64,000 bases of DNA from Pseudomonas sp. IAC-BECa141 (GCF_020544405.1 NZ_CP065410.1:3720001-3784000), one strand, 5' to 3'; counted from the stretch's first letter, positions 1 to 8,786 are shown. Notes: generated by a model from the sequence alone, not told the origin. Translations and numbers: made by a program.

Positions 1-742
1 GGGCAACACCGGTTATCGCGACGGCAACCGCCGTGGCCGCGAGGGTGTGCGTGACTACATGTCGTACGTCGCCGAGCTGTGCGTGAAGTACCCCGACCGC
101 TTCATCGGCAACTTCAACTTCAACCCGCGCTGGGGACCGGAAAACGGTGCGGCGGAGCTGGAATTCCACATCAAGGAATACGGCTTCAAGATGCTCAAGC
201 TGCACGCCAACATGCACGGCTATCGCCCGGATCGCGCACTCGACTGGCTGCGCCCGGCGATGAAAGTCTGCGCCAAGTACAACATCGTGGTGCTGATTCA
301 CACCGGCGACGGCCCGTACACCATTCCAACGATGTTCTACCCGATCATCCGCGAGTTCCCGATGGTCAATTTCATCATCGGTCACTTCGGCATCCAGACC
401 GGTGGCAACTACTCGTTCGAGGCGTTCTGGATGGCGATGGACACGCCGAACGTGTACTGCGAGTCCGGCTGGTGCTTCCAGTCGCGGATCGTCGAGTTCG
501 CCAAGGAACTGCCGCGCAACAAGATCGTGTTCGGCACCGACTCGCCGCCGAACGAGCCGGGCATGTGGCTGCGCGAGCTGGAAGTGTTGTGCTCGCCGGC
601 GCCGCAAGGCCTGGGGATCGACGAGGATCACCTTGAGGATTACCTGGGCAACAACATCGCAAGGTTGTGCGGAATCGAACCGACCCCGCCGCCCAAAGAC
701 CTGGCCGAGGCGGACATTCGTCTGACCACGACCTACCTCTAA
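1..742 (+). CDS. amidohydrolase-2 family metal-dependent hydrolase/decarboxylase (5' truncated)
   Basis: The reading frame is open at the left edge (first full codon at base 2), so the N-terminus with the first metal-ligand pair is missing. What remains is the C-terminal part of a TIM-barrel enzyme of the amidohydrolase-2 (ACMSD-like) superfamily: a strand ending in LIHTGD (one His ligand), a GHFG segment (second His) and GTDSPP (the catalytic Asp). Family members hydrolyse or non-oxidatively decarboxylate small, often aromatic acids; known cases include aminocarboxymuconate semialdehyde decarboxylase and isoorotate decarboxylase. It lies 123 bases upstream of ubiD on the same strand, so the substrate is probably a carboxylated ring compound or its product (inference). 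Substrate cannot be assigned. Confidence 0.85.
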   Translation, partial: GNTGYRDGNRRGREGVRDYMSYVAELCVKYPDRFIGNFNFNPRWGPENGAAELEFHIKEYGFKMLKLHANMHGYRPDRALDWLRPAMKVCAKYNIVVLIHTGDGPYTIPTMFYPIIREFPMVNFIIGHFGIQTGGNYSFEAFWMAMDTPNVYCESGWCFQSRIVEFAKELPRNKIVFGTDSPPNEPGMWLRELEVLCSPAPQGLGIDEDHLEDYLGNNIARLCGIEPTPPPKDLAEADIRLTTTYL

Positions 743-778
743 ACCCGTACACAGCGACTTTACAGGCGCGAAGATGAC

Positions 779-827
779 CCGGCGTTCGCTCGACCGGCAG
801 GCCAACGGTTTGTCGATCGAACGCCGG
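779..827. repeat. intercistronic inverted repeat
   Basis: Bases 779-788 and 818-827 are perfect 10-base complementary arms, and pairing continues inward to about 794/812 with one mismatch. It sits between the amidohydrolase and ubiD. There is no T-run, so it is not a classical terminator. It may be a REP-like palindrome or an mRNA-stabilising hairpin. Confidence 0.6.
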
Positions 828-865
828 CCTCACCCCTGCGCGCCTGCTTTTTACGAGGTGAAACC

Positions 866-2251
866 ATGACCCGTTCGACGCTCGGCGACTCTCAGGACTT
901 TCACGTATTCATCGACGCCTATCGCCGCCAGTACCCGGACGATGTGCTGACCATCACCCACCCTCTTTGCGCCGATCAGGACGTCACCGCCCTGGTAGAT
1001 GCCCTTGCCGCCCAGGGTCGCGATCCACTGCTGATCTGCGAAAACGTCGGCAACCTCGGTGTGCCGGTGGCAACCAATCTGTTCGCCTCCCGCCGGCGTA
1101 TCGCCCGACTGTTCGGCGTCGGCGCCGCGCAGTTACACGAAACCTTCCAGACCCGCGCCAACCAGCCGATCGCGCCGCGCTACGTCGAAACCGGCCCGGT
1201 ACTCGACGAGGTGTTCGAAGGTGAAGCGCTGGACCTCGCACTGCTGCCGATGCTCAAGCATTTCGACAGTGATCGCGGCCCGTACATCACCAACGCCATT
1301 ATCATCGCCGAGGACCCGCTCACCGGCATCGCCAACATGAGCTATCACCGCTCGATGCGCCACGCCCGTCAGGCATTGGCCACCAGCCTGCATTCACGCG
1401 GACATCTGTGGCGGATGTTGCAGACCGCCCGCGAACGTGGCGAAGAATTGCGCGTGGCCATGGTGGTCGGCGCGCACCCGCTGTTCATGCTCGCCGCCGC
1501 TGCCCGCCTGCCCTATGGCAGCGATGAACGCGCGGTGGCCGGCGGGCTTTTCGGTGCGCCGCTGGAACTGGTCAAGACCCCGCGCTACGGCATCGGCGTG
1601 CCGGCTTACGCCGAGTTCGTGCTCGAAGGCGCGATAGACCCGACGGCCTATGCCGAAGAAGGTCCGTTCGGCGAATTCAGCGGTTATTCCTCGGATCGCT
1701 CGACCAACAACGTGCTGCGCGTCGACACCCTGTTGCGGCGCAGGGACGCGTGGCTGGTGGACGTGATGGGCGGACGTTACGCCGAGCACCTGACGCTGGC
1801 GCGGCTGCCCCGTGAAGCGGAAATGAGCGAGAAGCTCAAGGCACGCTTTCCCGCCGTCACCGCCGTGCATTACCCGAACTCCGGCACGCATTTTCATTGC
1901 TACGTAGCGCTGGACCAGAGCCGCGACGGCGAGGCCCGGCAGATCATGCTGGCCCTGCTCGGCTGGGATCCGTATCTGAAAACCGTGATCGCGGTGGACA
2001 GCGATATCGACCTCACCGACGACAGCCAGGTGCTGTGGGCACTGGCCACGCACTTCCAGCCGCACCTCGACATCTTCACGATTGACGGTTTGCCCGGCAG
2101 CCCGCTGGACCCGTCATCCTCGGTCAATGGCACCACCTCGCGCATGGGCCTGGATGCCACGCGCGGCTCGGGGTTTGACGGGATCAAGGCGCAGCTCGAT
2201 CAGGACGTGCTCGAACGCGCGCGGCAACTGCTCGACGGTCTGCCATCGTGA
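866..2251 (+). CDS. UbiD family (prenylated-FMN dependent) decarboxylase
   Basis: This 461-residue protein is a full-length UbiD-family enzyme, which uses prenylated FMN to decarboxylate or carboxylate aromatic, heteroaromatic or alpha,beta-unsaturated acids. The signature EEGPFGEFSGY (about residues 264-274) and the SYHRSMRHARQ segment (about 157-167) match the cofactor/active-site regions. The ATG at 866 has GAGGTG at 855-860. It overlaps the next gene, ubiX, by four bases (GTGA), so cofactor maker and user are translationally coupled. Its neighbours are amidohydrolases and nucleobase permeases rather than ubiquinone genes, so a catabolic role is likelier than UbiD of ubiquinone synthesis. 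Substrate unknown. Confidence 0.9.
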   Translation: MTRSTLGDSQDFHVFIDAYRRQYPDDVLTITHPLCADQDVTALVDALAAQGRDPLLICENVGNLGVPVATNLFASRRRIARLFGVGAAQLHETFQTRANQPIAPRYVETGPVLDEVFEGEALDLALLPMLKHFDSDRGPYITNAIIIAEDPLTGIANMSYHRSMRHARQALATSLHSRGHLWRMLQTARERGEELRVAMVVGAHPLFMLAAAARLPYGSDERAVAGGLFGAPLELVKTPRYGIGVPAYAEFVLEGAIDPTAYAEEGPFGEFSGYSSDRSTNNVLRVDTLLRRRDAWLVDVMGGRYAEHLTLARLPREAEMSEKLKARFPAVTAVHYPNSGTHFHCYVALDQSRDGEARQIMLALLGWDPYLKTVIAVDSDIDLTDDSQVLWALATHFQPHLDIFTIDGLPGSPLDPSSSVNGTTSRMGLDATRGSGFDGIKAQLDQDVLERARQLLDGLPS

Positions 2252-2877
2252 ACCGTCAGCGGATGGTGGTCGGTATCAGCGGCGCGTCCGGCTTCATTTA
2301 TGGCGTACGCCTGCTGGAGCTGCTGGCCGAGCTGAACATCGAAAGCCACCTGATCATCAGCCGCGCCGCGCTGCTGACCATGGCCCACGAAACCGACTAC
2401 AAACTGGCGGACGTCATCGCCCTCGCCAGCCATTACCACCGCGCCGATGACGTCGCCGCCGGGATCGCCAGCGGTTCGTTCCGCTGCCTGGGCATGGTGG
2501 TTGCGCCGTGTTCGATGAGGACGCTGGCGGAGATCGCCACCGGCACGTCATCGGGTCTGATCGGCCGCGCCGCCGACGTCACCCTAAAGGAACGCCGCAC
2601 TCTGGTACTGATGGCCCGCGAAACACCGCTGACCCTCGCGCACCTGCGCAACATGACTGCCGTCACCGAAATGGGCGGCATCATCGCCCCGCCGGTGCCG
2701 GCCTTCTACGCCCGCCCCGACAGCCTTGCGCAAATGGTCGATCACAGCCTCGGCCGCGTCCTCGACCTGTTCGGCCTCGATGCCGGCGTCGCCCGCCGAT
2801 GGCGAGAACCCACAGAACCCTGTGGGAGCGAGCTTGCTCGCGATGGCGGTCGATCAGTCGCCATCACCGCTAAATGA
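2248..2877 (+). CDS. UbiX family flavin prenyltransferase with REP-derived C-terminus
   Basis: UbiX enzymes attach a dimethylallyl group to FMN to make the prenyl-FMN cofactor of UbiD. The N-terminal GISGASGFIYG loop, the VAPCSMRTLAEIATG region and the METPLTLAHLRNM-type phosphate-binding region are all present. Translation begins at a GTG overlapping the ubiD stop. The conserved fold ends near residue 190. The last ~18 residues (from PCGSELARDGG onward) are encoded by a REP repeat starting at 2821, so the native stop seems to have been lost or replaced by repeat insertion. The tail is probably disordered and the enzyme probably functional, but that is inference. Confidence 0.9.
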   Translation: MNRQRMVVGISGASGFIYGVRLLELLAELNIESHLIISRAALLTMAHETDYKLADVIALASHYHRADDVAAGIASGSFRCLGMVVAPCSMRTLAEIATGTSSGLIGRAADVTLKERRTLVLMARETPLTLAHLRNMTAVTEMGGIIAPPVPAFYARPDSLAQMVDHSLGRVLDLFGLDAGVARRWREPTEPCGSELARDGGRSVAITAK

Positions 2878-2910
2878 CACACCGCTATCGCTAGCAAGCT
2901 AGCTCCCACA
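2821..2910. repeat. REP doublet (TGTGGGAGCGAGCTTGCTCG type)
   Basis: Two REP units in opposite orientation: a forward copy from 2821 and a degraded reverse copy ending in AGCTCCCACA at 2910. The forward unit is translated as the end of UbiX. The same unit recurs at 4087, 4188 (reverse) and 44259. Confidence 0.8.
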
Positions 2911-2964
2911 GTAAAGCGTCATCACTCAATTCATCGTGCACCGGTAATCACCAAGGAGCCTCAC

Positions 2965-4008
2965 ATGAACACCCCCTTCAACGCCCCGACCCCGAACACC
3001 AAAATCCCGGTCACCATCCTCACCGGGTTCCTCGGTGCCGGCAAAACCACCCTGCTCAATTACATCCTCAAGGAGAACCATGGCCGCAAGATCGCGGTGA
3101 TCGAAAATGAGTTCGGCGAGGTCGGCATCGACGGCGATCTGGTGCTCAGCTCCGAGACCGAAGAGATCTACGAAATGGTCAACGGCTGTGTCTGCTGCAC
3201 CGCCGAAGTCCGCGAAGACCTGGTGCGCATCGTCCGCGAACTGGTGGCGCGCCCGGTACGGCTCGACCATATCCTGATCGAGACCAGCGGCCTGGCCGAC
3301 CCGTACCCGGTGGCCCAGAGCTTTTTCATCAACGACCCGATTGCCGAGGAAGTCGAACTCGACGCCATTGTAACCATGGTCGATGCCAAGCACATCGCCC
3401 AACACCTGGAAGACCTGCAACTGGACGGCGTCGACAATCAGGCGGTGGATCAGATCGTCTGCGCCGATCGTATCGTCATCAACAAGGTCGATCTGGTCAG
3501 TCCTCAAGAGGTGGAAACCCTGCGCGGCAAGATCCGTGGCTTGAACGCCACGGCGGATCTGGTGACCTCGACCCACGCGCAGATCGACCTGTCGAAAATC
3601 CTCGGTATCGGCGCCTTCGAATGCACGCAGAAGCTGATGGAAATCGGCGCGGATCAGCACGATCACGATCACCACGACCACCACGCTGAAGAGCCCGACC
3701 ACGAACACGATCCGAGCGTGTCCTCGGTGGGCATCGCCGTGGACGGCGCCGTCAACCTGATGGCGTTCCACCGCTGGATCAGTGAGTTGCGCAACGCCCA
3801 GGCCGACAACCTGTACCGCATGAAAGGCGTGCTGGCGGTGGCCAACGAAGACCAGCGCTACGTGCTGCAAGGCGTGCACAGCCTGGTGGAGTTCCGCGCC
3901 TCGACCGCGTGGGGCAGCGAGCCGCGCTCAAGCAAGATCGTGTTCATCGGCCGCGACCTGGATCGGGTGGCGCTGAACCAGGGCTTTGCCGCCTGCCTGG
4001 CCGGCTGA
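2965..4008 (+). CDS. COG0523 (CobW/nitrile hydratase activator-like) metallochaperone GTPase
   Basis: This 347-residue G3E-family GTPase is thought to insert or deliver metal to client enzymes. Visible features are the P-loop GFLGAGKTTLL (residues 21-31), the metal-binding GCVCC motif near residues 75-79, the NKVD base-specificity motif, a histidine/aspartate-rich linker (about residues 229-253) and a C-terminal CobW_C domain. AAGGAG lies at 2953-2958 before the ATG. It sits between two amidohydrolase genes and next to UbiD/UbiX, so a likely client is one of these metal-dependent hydrolases (inference). A zinc-starvation (Zur) role is the alternative, but I saw no Zur box. Confidence 0.9.
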   Translation: MNTPFNAPTPNTKIPVTILTGFLGAGKTTLLNYILKENHGRKIAVIENEFGEVGIDGDLVLSSETEEIYEMVNGCVCCTAEVREDLVRIVRELVARPVRLDHILIETSGLADPYPVAQSFFINDPIAEEVELDAIVTMVDAKHIAQHLEDLQLDGVDNQAVDQIVCADRIVINKVDLVSPQEVETLRGKIRGLNATADLVTSTHAQIDLSKILGIGAFECTQKLMEIGADQHDHDHHDHHAEEPDHEHDPSVSSVGIAVDGAVNLMAFHRWISELRNAQADNLYRMKGVLAVANEDQRYVLQGVHSLVEFRASTAWGSEPRSSKIVFIGRDLDRVALNQGFAACLAG

Positions 4009-4086
4009 AGCCCGGCATCGGAGCCGGTGGATGGCGGTTCCGGGCACACAGAACGAATGACTGATGCACGCCATGGGAATAACACA

Positions 4087-4188
4087 AAACCTTGTGGGAG
4101 CGAGCTTGCTCGCGAAGAGGTCGGCACACTCAACCCCTCAGTTGACTGACCTGCCGCTTTCGCAAGCAAGCTCACTCCCACAAGGTTC
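4087..4188. repeat. paired REP elements in inverted orientation
   Basis: AACCTTGTGGGAGCGAGC at 4087 is mirrored by a copy ending CTCCCACAAGGTT near 4188, so the block can fold into a long imperfect hairpin. It lies in the 256-base gap between the COG0523 GTPase and the NCS2 permease and may separate two transcripts. Confidence 0.8.
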
Positions 4189-4264
4189 CACAGTGTTCTC
4201 GAGCCAAGCCGCATCAGACGAATACCCCTCTGTACCGAATAACAACAGCTAGAGGTGATTCCCC

Positions 4265-5620
4265 ATGTCGTCAGCCAGTTCCTCCTCCACCGTCCACCCT
4301 GTCGACCGCGTCTTGCCGGTGCGACAGATGCTCACCCTCGGCCTGCAGCACATGGCCGTCTCGTACATTGGCGCCATCGCCGTGCCGTTGATTGTCGCCA
4401 GTGCCCTGAAGATGTCCCACGCCGACACGGTGATACTGATCAGCACCACGCTGTTCTGCTCGGGCATCGCCACGCTGTTGCAGACCGTCGGTTTCTGGAA
4501 GTTCGGCGTGCGCCTGCCGATCCTGCAAGGCGTGGCGTTCAGCAGCGTCGGCCCGGTAATCGCCATCGGCAGCAACCCGGAGGTGGGATTTGCCGGGGTC
4601 TGCGGGGCGGTGATCGGTGCGGGGATTTTCACCCTGCTGATGGCGCCGTTCGTGGGTCGCTTGCGACGCTTCTTTCCGCCGGTGGTGACTGGATGCATCG
4701 TCACGGTGATCGGCTTGCAACTGTTCCCGATTGCCTATGAATGGGTCGGCGGCGGGCGCAACGCGAGCAATTTCGGCGCGCCGGCGTTTCTCGCCGTGGC
4801 CGTGGTGGTGCTGCTGACCATCCTGCTGGTCAACCGTTATGGCAGCCCGTTGCTGCGCAACATGGCGGTGCTGGTGGGGATGTTGGTGGGCGCCGGTCTG
4901 GCTTACGGTCTGGGCATGGGCAACTTTCACAGCGTCGAAGACGCACCGTGGCTGACCGTGCCCTACCCGTTCTATTTCGGCCTGCCGACCTTCAGCCTGA
5001 TACCCATCGCCACCATGGTCGTCGTGATGATCGTGCAGATGGTCGAGTCCATGGGGCTGTTTGTAGCCATCGGCGACATCGTCGACAAACCGGTAGACGA
5101 CAGACAAGTAATCAACGGCCTGCGCGCCAATGGCCTGGCCAGCACCATCGCCGGGATGTTCGCCGCGTTCCCGTTCATCGCCTTCATGGAAAACGTCGGG
5201 CTGGTGATCCTGACCGGTGTACGCAGCCGCTGGGTGGTGGCGATCAGCGGTTTGCTGATGTGCTCGATTGCACTGGTGCCGAAAGCCGGGGCGATTATCG
5301 CCTCGATGCCGACCGCTGCGCTGGGCGGTGCCGGCATCGCCATGTTCGGCGTGGTCGCGGCGGCCGGCATCCAGACCCTGGCCAAAGTCGACTACGAGCG
5401 CAATCGCTACAACGTGCTGATCGTCGGTTTCACCATCGCCGCCGCTCTGGTGCCAGTGCTCGCCCCGACCCTGTTCAAACAACTGCCCGAGTGGTCACAG
5501 CCGTTCCTGCACAGCAGCGTGGTCATCGCCTGCCTGGTGTCGGTGCTGCTCAACGCGGCGCTCAACGGCGTCAGCGTGCCAGAAACCACACCCGGCAAAT
5601 CCGCCTCGCATATCCTCTGA
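4265..5620 (+). CDS. NCS2 family nucleobase:cation symporter (xanthine/uracil permease type)
   Basis: This 451-residue inner-membrane permease has about 14 hydrophobic segments. NCS2 transporters import purines, pyrimidines or related heterocycles with protons or sodium. Family hallmarks are LQHMAVSYIGAIAVPL near the start, a Q/E-rich helix containing QMVESMGLFVAIGDI (about residues 259-273) and the NGLRANGLASTIAGMF stretch after it. It is 12 bases upstream of an AtzB/8-oxoguanine-deaminase-like hydrolase and so probably imports that enzyme's substrate or a related ring compound. Specificity cannot be read from sequence. Confidence 0.92.
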   Translation: MSSASSSSTVHPVDRVLPVRQMLTLGLQHMAVSYIGAIAVPLIVASALKMSHADTVILISTTLFCSGIATLLQTVGFWKFGVRLPILQGVAFSSVGPVIAIGSNPEVGFAGVCGAVIGAGIFTLLMAPFVGRLRRFFPPVVTGCIVTVIGLQLFPIAYEWVGGGRNASNFGAPAFLAVAVVVLLTILLVNRYGSPLLRNMAVLVGMLVGAGLAYGLGMGNFHSVEDAPWLTVPYPFYFGLPTFSLIPIATMVVVMIVQMVESMGLFVAIGDIVDKPVDDRQVINGLRANGLASTIAGMFAAFPFIAFMENVGLVILTGVRSRWVVAISGLLMCSIALVPKAGAIIASMPTAALGGAGIAMFGVVAAAGIQTLAKVDYERNRYNVLIVGFTIAAALVPVLAPTLFKQLPEWSQPFLHSSVVIACLVSVLLNAALNGVSVPETTPGKSASHIL

Positions 5621-5632
5621 CTGGAGCTGCCC

Positions 5633-7021
5633 ATGACTCAACTTCAAAACATCCTGATCAAGCAACCGGTCGCGGTGATGAGCGGCCTGCGCGGCCCCCG
5701 TGCCCGGGCCGGCGCAGTGGACATCCGCGTGGTCAACGGCCGCATCGCGCAAATGGCTGCCAACCTTGAGCCGCAACCCGGTGAACGGGTGATCGACGCG
5801 CGCAACTCAGTGGTCTATCCGGGCTGGATCAACACCCACCATCACCTGTTCCAGAACCTGCTCAAAGCCGTGCCCGAAGGCTTGAATCAGGACCTGCAAG
5901 GCTGGCTGGCGAGCGTGCCCTACCCGCGTCTGAACCGTTTTACCCCGCAACTGGCGCGGATCGCCGCGCGGCTGGGGATGGTCGAACTGCTGCTGTCCGG
6001 CGTCACCACCTGCGCCGATCACCACTACCTCTACCACGCCCACGGCAGCACCGAGACCGGCGACTTGCTGTTCGACCTCGCCGAAGAGTTCGGCCTGCGT
6101 TTCGTGCTCTGCCGTGGCGGCGCACTGCAGTCCGCCAGCGCGCATCCGGGTTTCTCGAAAACCGCGCTGCAACCGGAATCCCTGGAGCAAATGGTCGGTG
6201 ATATCGAACGGCTGAAATCACGCTACCACCAGGACACCCCGGATGCTCTGCGCCGGGTGGTCGTGGCGCCAACCACGCCGACCTTCTCGCTGCCGCCAAC
6301 CCTGCTGCGCGAACTGGCGCATACCGCGCGAGGCATGGGACTGCGTCTGCACACGCACCTGTCGGAAACCCAGAACTACGTGAATTTCTGCCGCGACAAG
6401 TACAACTGCCTGCCGGTGGAATTCGTCGCCGAACACGAATGGCTCGGCCCGGACGTCTGGTTCGCCCACGCTGTACACCTGCAACCGGGGGAAATCCGCA
6501 TGCTTGCCCAGACCGGCACCAGTGTCTCCCACTGCCCGGTGAGCAACGCACGGCTGGGCAGCGGCGTTGCGCCGATTCCGCAAATGTACGAGGCCGGCGT
6601 GCCGATCTCCCTCGGAGTCGATGGCGTCGCCTCCAACGAATCCGGAAGCATGGTCGGCGAAGCCAACACCGCATGGCTGATCCACCGCGCCGAGCAAGGC
6701 GCCTCGGCCACCACCGCCGAAGACGTGATCCACTGGGGTACGGCCGGCGGCGCACAAGTGCTCGGCCTCGGCGCGGTCGGTTCGCTGGAGGTTGGTCAAG
6801 CGGCTGATCTCGTGATCTACAGCCTCGACCATCCGCGCTTCTACGGTTTCCACGACAGCGCCGTCGCACCAGTCGTCGCGGGTGAGCCAATCGCTGTGAA
6901 ATACAGCCTGGTGGGTGGGCGGATCGTGGTCGATAACGGCGTGATTCCGGGGCTGGATATCGAACGGATGCGGGCCGAGGCCTGGGAGGGTGTGCAGGCG
7001 ATGATGAAGGCCGACGATTGA
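5633..7021 (+). CDS. COG0402 amidohydrolase, 8-oxoguanine deaminase / AtzB-like
   Basis: This 462-residue enzyme belongs to the cytosine-deaminase/TRZ-ATZ branch of amidohydrolases, which deaminate or hydrolyse N-heterocycles in the cytosol. It shows NTHHHLFQ (HxH metal ligands, about residues 64-71), a TTCADHHYLY loop like that of 8-oxoguanine deaminase, LHTHLSET (His, about 239), FAHAVHL and GVDGVASNES (catalytic Asp, about 328). The start ATG follows CTGGAGCTGCCC. It forms a pair with the upstream NCS2 permease. Substrate-pocket residues cannot be matched from memory, so 8-oxoguanine, isoxanthopterin and s-triazine-type substrates all remain possible. Confidence 0.88.
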   Translation: MTQLQNILIKQPVAVMSGLRGPRARAGAVDIRVVNGRIAQMAANLEPQPGERVIDARNSVVYPGWINTHHHLFQNLLKAVPEGLNQDLQGWLASVPYPRLNRFTPQLARIAARLGMVELLLSGVTTCADHHYLYHAHGSTETGDLLFDLAEEFGLRFVLCRGGALQSASAHPGFSKTALQPESLEQMVGDIERLKSRYHQDTPDALRRVVVAPTTPTFSLPPTLLRELAHTARGMGLRLHTHLSETQNYVNFCRDKYNCLPVEFVAEHEWLGPDVWFAHAVHLQPGEIRMLAQTGTSVSHCPVSNARLGSGVAPIPQMYEAGVPISLGVDGVASNESGSMVGEANTAWLIHRAEQGASATTAEDVIHWGTAGGAQVLGLGAVGSLEVGQAADLVIYSLDHPRFYGFHDSAVAPVVAGEPIAVKYSLVGGRIVVDNGVIPGLDIERMRAEAWEGVQAMMKADD

Positions 7022-7171
7022 TGCATGACCGATGGGAGCGGCGGTGCGACGATTCGCCTCGTCAGCTCCCACCGGCGGCATTAGCGCCCTGCGATTTTGT
7101 CGACTAAAGTCAGTACCTCATCGGATTGAGCCCCTGCCAGCGACACCGGGCTCTTGATCAAGGAGAGACTG

Positions 7172-7381
7172 ATGACATCCAACCGCCTCATCGAACAGAC
7201 CTATCGCACCTGGTCCAGCCCCATCCTGCTGGAGCTGAAAAAGCGCGAACACGAGATGGCGCCGGCCGAACGTCAGGCGCTTGAGAATGTGCTGGTGGAA
7301 AGACGATTGCTGGACGTTGGCAATCCGAATGGCAGTAACCGTCGCAGAGGTTCGGCAAACAACAACCAAAGGCCCGGGTAA
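7172..7381 (+). CDS. small hypothetical protein (69 aa)
   Basis: I do not recognise this protein. It is short, hydrophilic and probably helical in its first two thirds (charged KKREHEMAPAERQALENVL stretch), with a basic, low-complexity Asn/Arg tail. The ATG at 7172 is preceded by AGGAGAG at 7161-7167, ideal for translation; a TTG six codons upstream is a poorer start. It stands alone between the deaminase-like gene and the convergent pyrimidine genes and is followed by a hairpin at 7395-7421. No signal peptide or membrane segment. Confidence 0.6.
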   Translation: MTSNRLIEQTYRTWSSPILLELKKREHEMAPAERQALENVLVERRLLDVGNPNGSNRRRGSANNNQRPG

Positions 7382-7394
7382 TCGTGTACCGAAT

Positions 7395-7421
7395 CTGTGG
7401 GAGCAAAATCGCTCCCACAGG
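7395..7421. repeat. perfect hairpin (REP-derived) in a convergent gap
   Basis: CTGTGGGAGC and GCTCCCACAG are perfect 10-base arms around a 7-base loop. It lies between the small gene ending at 7381 and the convergent hydrolase ending at 7475. It may act as a weak bidirectional terminator although it lacks a long T tract. Confidence 0.6.
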
Positions 7422-7474
7422 TAAAACCTTGCCTGGCTATTGAATGTTGTGCCGATTCATCCAGCGCACTGTGT

Positions 7475-8758
7475 TTACGCCGCCCGTTGTCCTTTTGCCA
7501 CCGCCGCCGAAGCCGCCAGCATCGCCCGCAACAACACCGCACAACCGGCTGCCAGATCATCCGGCGCGGCGTTTTCGATTTCGTTGTGGCTGATGCCGCC
7601 TTCGCACGGCACGAAGATCATCCCGGCCGGACCGAGTTCGGCGAGGAAAATCGCGTCGTGGCCGGCGCCGCTGACGATGTCCATGTGCGACAGGCCCAGC
7701 CCCTTGGCTGCGCCGCGCACGGCTTCGACGCAACCTTTTTCGAAATACAGCGGCGGGAAGTCGGCGGTCGGGGTCAGTTCATAGGTCAGGCCGTGTTCTT
7801 CGCAGGTGGTTTCGATGACTTGCTTGACCTCGGCGATCATCGAGTCGAGGCGCGCCGGTTCAAGATGCCGGAAGTCGAGGGTCATGCGCACTTCGCCGGG
7901 AATCACGTTGCGTGAGCCGGGATAGGCTTGCAGGCAACCGACCGTTCCGCAGGCGTGGGGTTGATGGCCGAGGGCCGCGCGATTGACCGCGCCGACGATG
8001 ACCGAGGCGCCGACCAGAGCATCCTTGCGCAGGTGCATCGGGGTCGGACCGGCGTGGGCTTCGACGCCGCGCAGTTTCAGGTCGAACCACTTCTGCCCCA
8101 GTGCGCCGAGCACTACGCCGATGGTTTTTTGTTCATCCTCAAGGATCGGACCTTGCTCGATGTGCGCCTCGAAATAGGCACCGACCTTGTGTCCGCTGAC
8201 CTTGCGTGACCCGGCGTAGCCAATGGCGTTCAGCGCTTCGCCGACCGTAACGCCGTCGGCATCGACTTTGGCCAGGGTTTCTTCGAGGGTGAATTTTTCC
8301 GCGAACACCCCGGAGCCCATCATGCACGGGGCGAAACGCGAGCCTTCTTCGTTGGTCCAGACCACCACTTCCAGCGGCGCCTCGGTTTCCACGCCAAGGT
8401 CGTTGAGGGTGCGCAACACTTCGACCCCCGCCAGCACGCCGAAGCAACCGTCGAACTTGCCGCCGGTGGGCTGGGTGTCGATGTGACTGCCGGTCATCAC
8501 CGGCGGCAGGTTCGGATTGCGACCGGGCCGACGGGCGAAGATGTTGCCGACTTCATCGATCGTGACGCTGCAACCGGCGTCCTTGCACCACTGCACGAAC
8601 AGGTCGCGGGCCTGACGGTCGAGGTCGGTCAGGGCCAGGCGACAGACCCCGCCCTTGACCGTGGCGCCGAGCTTCGCCAGCTCCATGAGCGACGCCCACA
8701 GGCGATCGCGGTTGATGTGCTGATGGGTCGATTGCAGAACGTCTACGGCTGCGTTCAT
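7475..8758 (-). CDS. Zn-dependent N-carbamoyl-beta-alanine / N-carbamoyl amino acid amidohydrolase (beta-ureidopropionase type)
   Basis: This 427-residue member of the M20/allantoate amidohydrolase family would hydrolyse N-carbamoyl-beta-alanine to beta-alanine, CO2 and ammonia, the last step of reductive pyrimidine breakdown. Zn-ligand motifs are GSHIDTQPTGGKFDGCFGVLAG (His and bridging Asp), NEEGSRFAP (Glu pair), HIEQGP and, near the C-terminus, SGAGHDA. The ATG at 8758 has GAGGAG just upstream; a longer open frame extends into the REP block and is rejected. Pathway assignment rests on the adjacent dihydropyrimidinase and PydXA genes; the same gene is often called pydB in Pseudomonas. Allantoate or hydantoin derivatives are alternative substrates. 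Confidence 0.87.
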   Translation of the reverse strand: MNAAVDVLQSTHQHINRDRLWASLMELAKLGATVKGGVCRLALTDLDRQARDLFVQWCKDAGCSVTIDEVGNIFARRPGRNPNLPPVMTGSHIDTQPTGGKFDGCFGVLAGVEVLRTLNDLGVETEAPLEVVVWTNEEGSRFAPCMMGSGVFAEKFTLEETLAKVDADGVTVGEALNAIGYAGSRKVSGHKVGAYFEAHIEQGPILEDEQKTIGVVLGALGQKWFDLKLRGVEAHAGPTPMHLRKDALVGASVIVGAVNRAALGHQPHACGTVGCLQAYPGSRNVIPGEVRMTLDFRHLEPARLDSMIAEVKQVIETTCEEHGLTYELTPTADFPPLYFEKGCVEAVRGAAKGLGLSHMDIVSGAGHDAIFLAELGPAGMIFVPCEGGISHNEIENAAPDDLAAGCAVLLRAMLAASAAVAKGQRAA

Positions 8759-8786
8759 GGGGATCTCCTCAGGCAGTTTTCTTATC

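Noticed and set aside
4271..5482. 403-codon - strand frame opposite the NCS2 permease
   Set aside because: His/Gln/Asp-rich antisense reading of hydrophobic codons, typical of shadows.
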